Assembly: GCA_016713225.1 (NCBI GenBank)
Contig: JADJPO010000001.1
Location: 248,001 to 312,000, forward strand
DNA length: 64,000 nt
Direction: 5' to 3'
Source: Kineosporiaceae bacterium
Lineage (GTDB): Bacteria; Actinomycetota; Actinomycetes; Actinomycetales; Kineosporiaceae
Notes under the pieces: model-generated
The model's input: the letters and a program-made list of their open reading frames with translations, nothing else
Told to the model about the DNA's origin: nothing
Databases searched by the model: none
Shown here: piece after piece, positions 61,954 through 64,000 of the stretch
Numbering within the stretch: the first letter of the stretch is position 1
Layout: each line of letters starts with the position of its first letter
Made by a program: the position numbers and the translations under genes

Positions 61954-62825
61954 CAGCGCTGGTCCTCGAGGTAGACATCGACGCGCCGGTTCAGCGCACG
62001 TCCGGCGATGGTGGCGTTGGACGCCACTGGTTTGGAATCGCCCTGGACCTTGATGAGAATCCGTTCAGGCGCAACCCCCCGGGTCGAAATGTAGGTCTTG
62101 ACGGCTTCGGCTCGCAATGTGGAGATGGTGGTGTTGACCCGTGCCGAACCGGAACTGTCGGAATTCCCCAGCACCACGATGCGGGCGTTCGCGTGATTCT
62201 TCAGGTAAATCGCCACCGGGTTCAGTGCGGCCATGGCCCGCCGGTCGAGGCGATGGACGTCCTGGCCGAACAGCACCCGAACCGGAACGAAGCGATCGGC
62301 CGGGGCGGGAGTGGTGCCGCCGGCGGGGGATGCCGTGCCGGACGGCGACGGCGAGCCCGATGGCGAGGTCGACACCGACGGTGACGAGGGCGACGGGGAT
62401 GACGATGACGACGGGGATGACGATGGCGAGGAGGACGGCGCCGCGGACAGTGTTGTCGTCGCCGTCGCCGGCGCCGGGTCCGTTGGGGTCGGCTTCGCGG
62501 CATCGAGGTGGCCGGTGGCCACCGATGCCTGCTCGATGACGACCAGGCGCACCCCGGTCACCTCGGCCGCTCGGGCCGCAACGTCGTTCGCGCCGGCGAA
62601 GGGGGTCTGCAGTCCGCTCACGATGACGTCCCGACCGGAGACCCGCACGTGCGCCGTGGGATCGGTGGCCCGCACGGCTTCCGTTGCCCGCGAGGTCACA
62701 TCGGACTCGATCTGGCGAGAGGTCCACCACGAACCGCCGCCCACCACGAGCAGCAGCAGGGCAAGTGCCAGTGCCGGCCGCCGCTTGGCGTCGGTCGCTG
62801 CGCTGATCGGGTCGTGGGACCGCAC
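61953..62825 (-). CDS. BON-like/OmpA-family envelope protein
   Basis: 290 residues from GTG 62825 (GAGGGG 5 nt upstream); ATG 62906 and GTG 62831 are alternatives. Order: short cytoplasmic N-terminus, transmembrane helix (about 20-38, LALALLLLVVGGGSW), a BON-like domain (about 45-105), a Ser/Pro-rich linker, and an OmpA-C domain (about 185-285; VRVLFGQDVHRLDRRAMAAL, VLGNSDSSGSARVN, AGRALNRRVDVYL). This matches the ArfA/Rv0899-like arrangement. A CGGGATCG-N5-CGATCCCG inverted repeat lies upstream at 62854-62874. It probably binds peptidoglycan. Confidence 0.82.
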   Translation of the reverse strand: MRSHDPISAATDAKRRPALALALLLLVVGGGSWWTSRQIESDVTSRATEAVRATDPTAHVRVSGRDVIVSGLQTPFAGANDVAARAAEVTGVRLVVIEQASVATGHLDAAKPTPTDPAPATATTTLSAAPSSSPSSSPSSSSSPSPSSPSVSTSPSGSPSPSGTASPAGGTTPAPADRFVPVRVLFGQDVHRLDRRAMAALNPVAIYLKNHANARIVVLGNSDSSGSARVNTTISTLRAEAVKTYISTRGVAPERILIKVQGDSKPVASNATIAGRALNRRVDVYLEDQR

Positions 62826-62853
62826 TCTCACCCCTCGCGTCCCCGGGATTGGT

Positions 62854-62874
62854 CGGGATCGCTGTACGATCCCG
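62854..62874. promoter_or_regulatory. Inverted repeat upstream of the BON/OmpA gene
   Basis: CGGGATCG (62854-62861) and CGATCCCG (62867-62874) flank CTGTA. It is a perfect 8-bp dyad, 29 bp upstream of the chosen start, and could be an operator or leader hairpin. Confidence 0.4.
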
Positions 62875-63027
62875 ATGCTATTCAAGCCCAGGTCATGCTG
62901 TGTCATCCGTGTAATCGGCGAACACGGACGGACGGGCGATCACAACTGTCAGTAATGGGTCCGCCACGCTGAGACGGACTGTTCGGCGAGCACCAACGGC
63001 GGGGAACCGCACGTCGCAAGGAGCGAG

Positions 63028-63435
63028 ATGACCGAGCCAGGGCACGCACTGCCGGGCGACGTGCCCGTGCGGGGCAAGGGTGAACTGCTCGACCTGCTGC
63101 TGCAGGACGTGCGCCATGCCGTCCCCGAGTTGAACGGCGTGATGATCGCCTCGTTGGACGGTCTGCCGGTTGCGCACGATTTCGCCGAAACGGACGCCGA
63201 CCGGGTGGCAGCGATGGCCGCCACCGCATTGGGTCTGGGTACCCGGATCAGCCAGCGCATCAGCCTTGGTGATTTCCAGGAGGCCGTGGTCCGGGGGGAT
63301 TCCGGATATCTGGTGGCCTACTCCGCAGGCCGCCAGGCGGTGCTGGTGATGTGTGGCCCCAGCGATGCCAATCTCGCCTTGATGCGGATCGAGGCGCGTG
63401 CTGTCTCGGTCAAGATCAACCAGTTGCTCACCTGA
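63028..63435 (+). CDS. Roadblock/LC7-domain protein (MglB-like)
   Basis: 135 residues, one roadblock/LC7 domain: LLDLLLQDVRHAVPELNGVMIAS, then GLPVAHDFAETDADRVAAMAA and VVRGDSGYLVAYSAGRQAVL. Such proteins are GAPs or scaffolds for small Ras-like GTPases in bacterial polarity or signalling. No GTPase gene is visible; the adjacent gene is a protoglobin. The ribosome-binding site is AAGGAG about 6 nt before ATG 63028. It is divergent from the OmpA gene. Confidence 0.9.
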   Translation: MTEPGHALPGDVPVRGKGELLDLLLQDVRHAVPELNGVMIASLDGLPVAHDFAETDADRVAAMAATALGLGTRISQRISLGDFQEAVVRGDSGYLVAYSAGRQAVLVMCGPSDANLALMRIEARAVSVKINQLLT

Positions 63436-63445
63436 GGGCGGGGTC

Positions 63446-64000
63446 ATGGACACCATGGCCGCGATCGCCGAGGCGGCGATCGCCGACATGCCCCCGGCGG
63501 GCCGGTTCACCACAGCCGATGCCGAGCTGATCAGGTCCCAGCGAGACGCGCTGCTGAGCGTGAGCGATCGGCTCGTGGCCGACTTCTACGATACGGTCTT
63601 CGCCCACCCGCCGACCGCCGGCGTGTTCCGCGATGGTGAGCGGGCCGCTCGCGAGAACACCCTCGCCCAGTGGTGGCAGCGCACGGTGATCGGGCCGCTG
63701 GATCAGGACTACTTCGCCTGGATGGCCCTGGTCGGTCTGGTGCACGTGGTGCGGCGGGTGAGCAATCCGATGATGCTCGCCATGGCCGATTTCACGGTGA
63801 CCTTCGTCGCCGAGCACGCGGCGGCGGCGGGAATCGACAGCAGCATCGCCGAATCCCTCGGGCACGCCTTCCGGCGGCTCGCGGCCACCGTGGGAGCGAT
63901 CATCGTCGGCGCCTCGGAGCACGCGGTGAGTTCGGCCCTGTACGAGGTCGTGGGCATGCCCGAGGCGCTGCTGGAGCGGTTGCGCGACGCCGAGGTGAAC
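63446..64000 (+). CDS. Protoglobin-domain protein, N-terminal part (runs off window)
   Basis: 185 codons to the window end. The translation shows LVADFYDTVFAHPPTAGVFR, typical of the protoglobin/globin-coupled-sensor fold (helices A-E), and GLVHVVRRVSNPMM with a candidate proximal histidine. It starts 10 bp after the roadblock stop, so the two genes share an operon. Protoglobins bind haem and gases (O2, NO, CO); if an effector domain follows it lies outside the window. The early helices and spacing support the call, but the family boundary cannot be confirmed here. Confidence 0.8.
   Translation, partial: MDTMAAIAEAAIADMPPAGRFTTADAELIRSQRDALLSVSDRLVADFYDTVFAHPPTAGVFRDGERAARENTLAQWWQRTVIGPLDQDYFAWMALVGLVHVVRRVSNPMMLAMADFTVTFVAEHAAAAGIDSSIAESLGHAFRRLAATVGAIIVGASEHAVSSALYEVVGMPEALLERLRDAEVN

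Overview
The window is one continuous stretch of a very GC-rich (about 70%) actinobacterial chromosome. This is supported by GTG starts, pervasive third-position G/C, F420-dependent LLM oxidoreductases, DinB/mycothiol-transferase-like proteins, an IniB/IniA/IniC-like dynamin locus, an Hsp70 with a C-terminal membrane anchor and a Ser/Thr kinase with an extracellular domain. No rRNA, tRNA, CRISPR array, integrase or transposase was seen. The genus cannot be fixed from the sequence; a non-streptomycete soil-type actinomycete is a reasonable guess.

Layout. 1-5.6 kb (mostly minus): threonine synthase start, F420 oxidoreductase, YbaK-type deacylase, AhpD-like protein, App1-type phosphatase and an ABC exporter. 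5.8-9.1 kb (plus): a GT39 mannosyltransferase-like protein overlapping a GT2-GtrA fusion. 9.2-10.7 kb: ArsR/SRPBCC/DinB operon with a clear promoter and paired operators. 10.8-19.7 kb: metabolic and hydrolytic genes. 19.7-26.3 kb (minus): Hsp70-TM, two dynamin-like GTPases and an IniB-like protein forming one locus. 26.6-30.9 kb (minus): SelO, MsrB and a receptor kinase. 31-46 kb: mixed housekeeping and transport genes, a frameshifted ABC ATPase and an LtrA gene broken by a TGA. 46.5-52.5 kb: DinB protein, a ComB-GNAT fusion, an amine-oxidase-like flavoprotein, a KimA-like transporter and a universal stress protein. 52.5-57 kb: an accessory stretch with a low-GC secreted Cys-rich protein, a PH-domain protein, an OmpA-family protein and a large protein carrying an eCIS-effector-like LQRxAGN motif. 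57-64 kb: two MFS transporters, a saccharopine-dehydrogenase-like enzyme, a BON/OmpA protein with a coiled-coil partner, and a roadblock protein followed by a partial protoglobin.

How the genes work together. The strongest systems-level signal is 19.7-26.3 kb. A hydrophilic IniB-like protein with a His/Asp-rich tail is transcribed ahead of two dynamin-like GTPases and a membrane-anchored Hsp70 ATPase. The overlaps are tight, an intercistronic hairpin follows the first gene, and upstream of it lies an array of four direct repeats at exactly 11-bp spacing. I read this as an envelope-stress or membrane-remodelling module. SelO and MsrB next door form a small redox-repair operon.

Non-coding structure is rich. 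Long palindromes (stems of about 12-26 bp) sit in many gene boundaries. Two pairs of them are related copies at distant sites, so part of the terminator-like set behaves as a dispersed repeat family.
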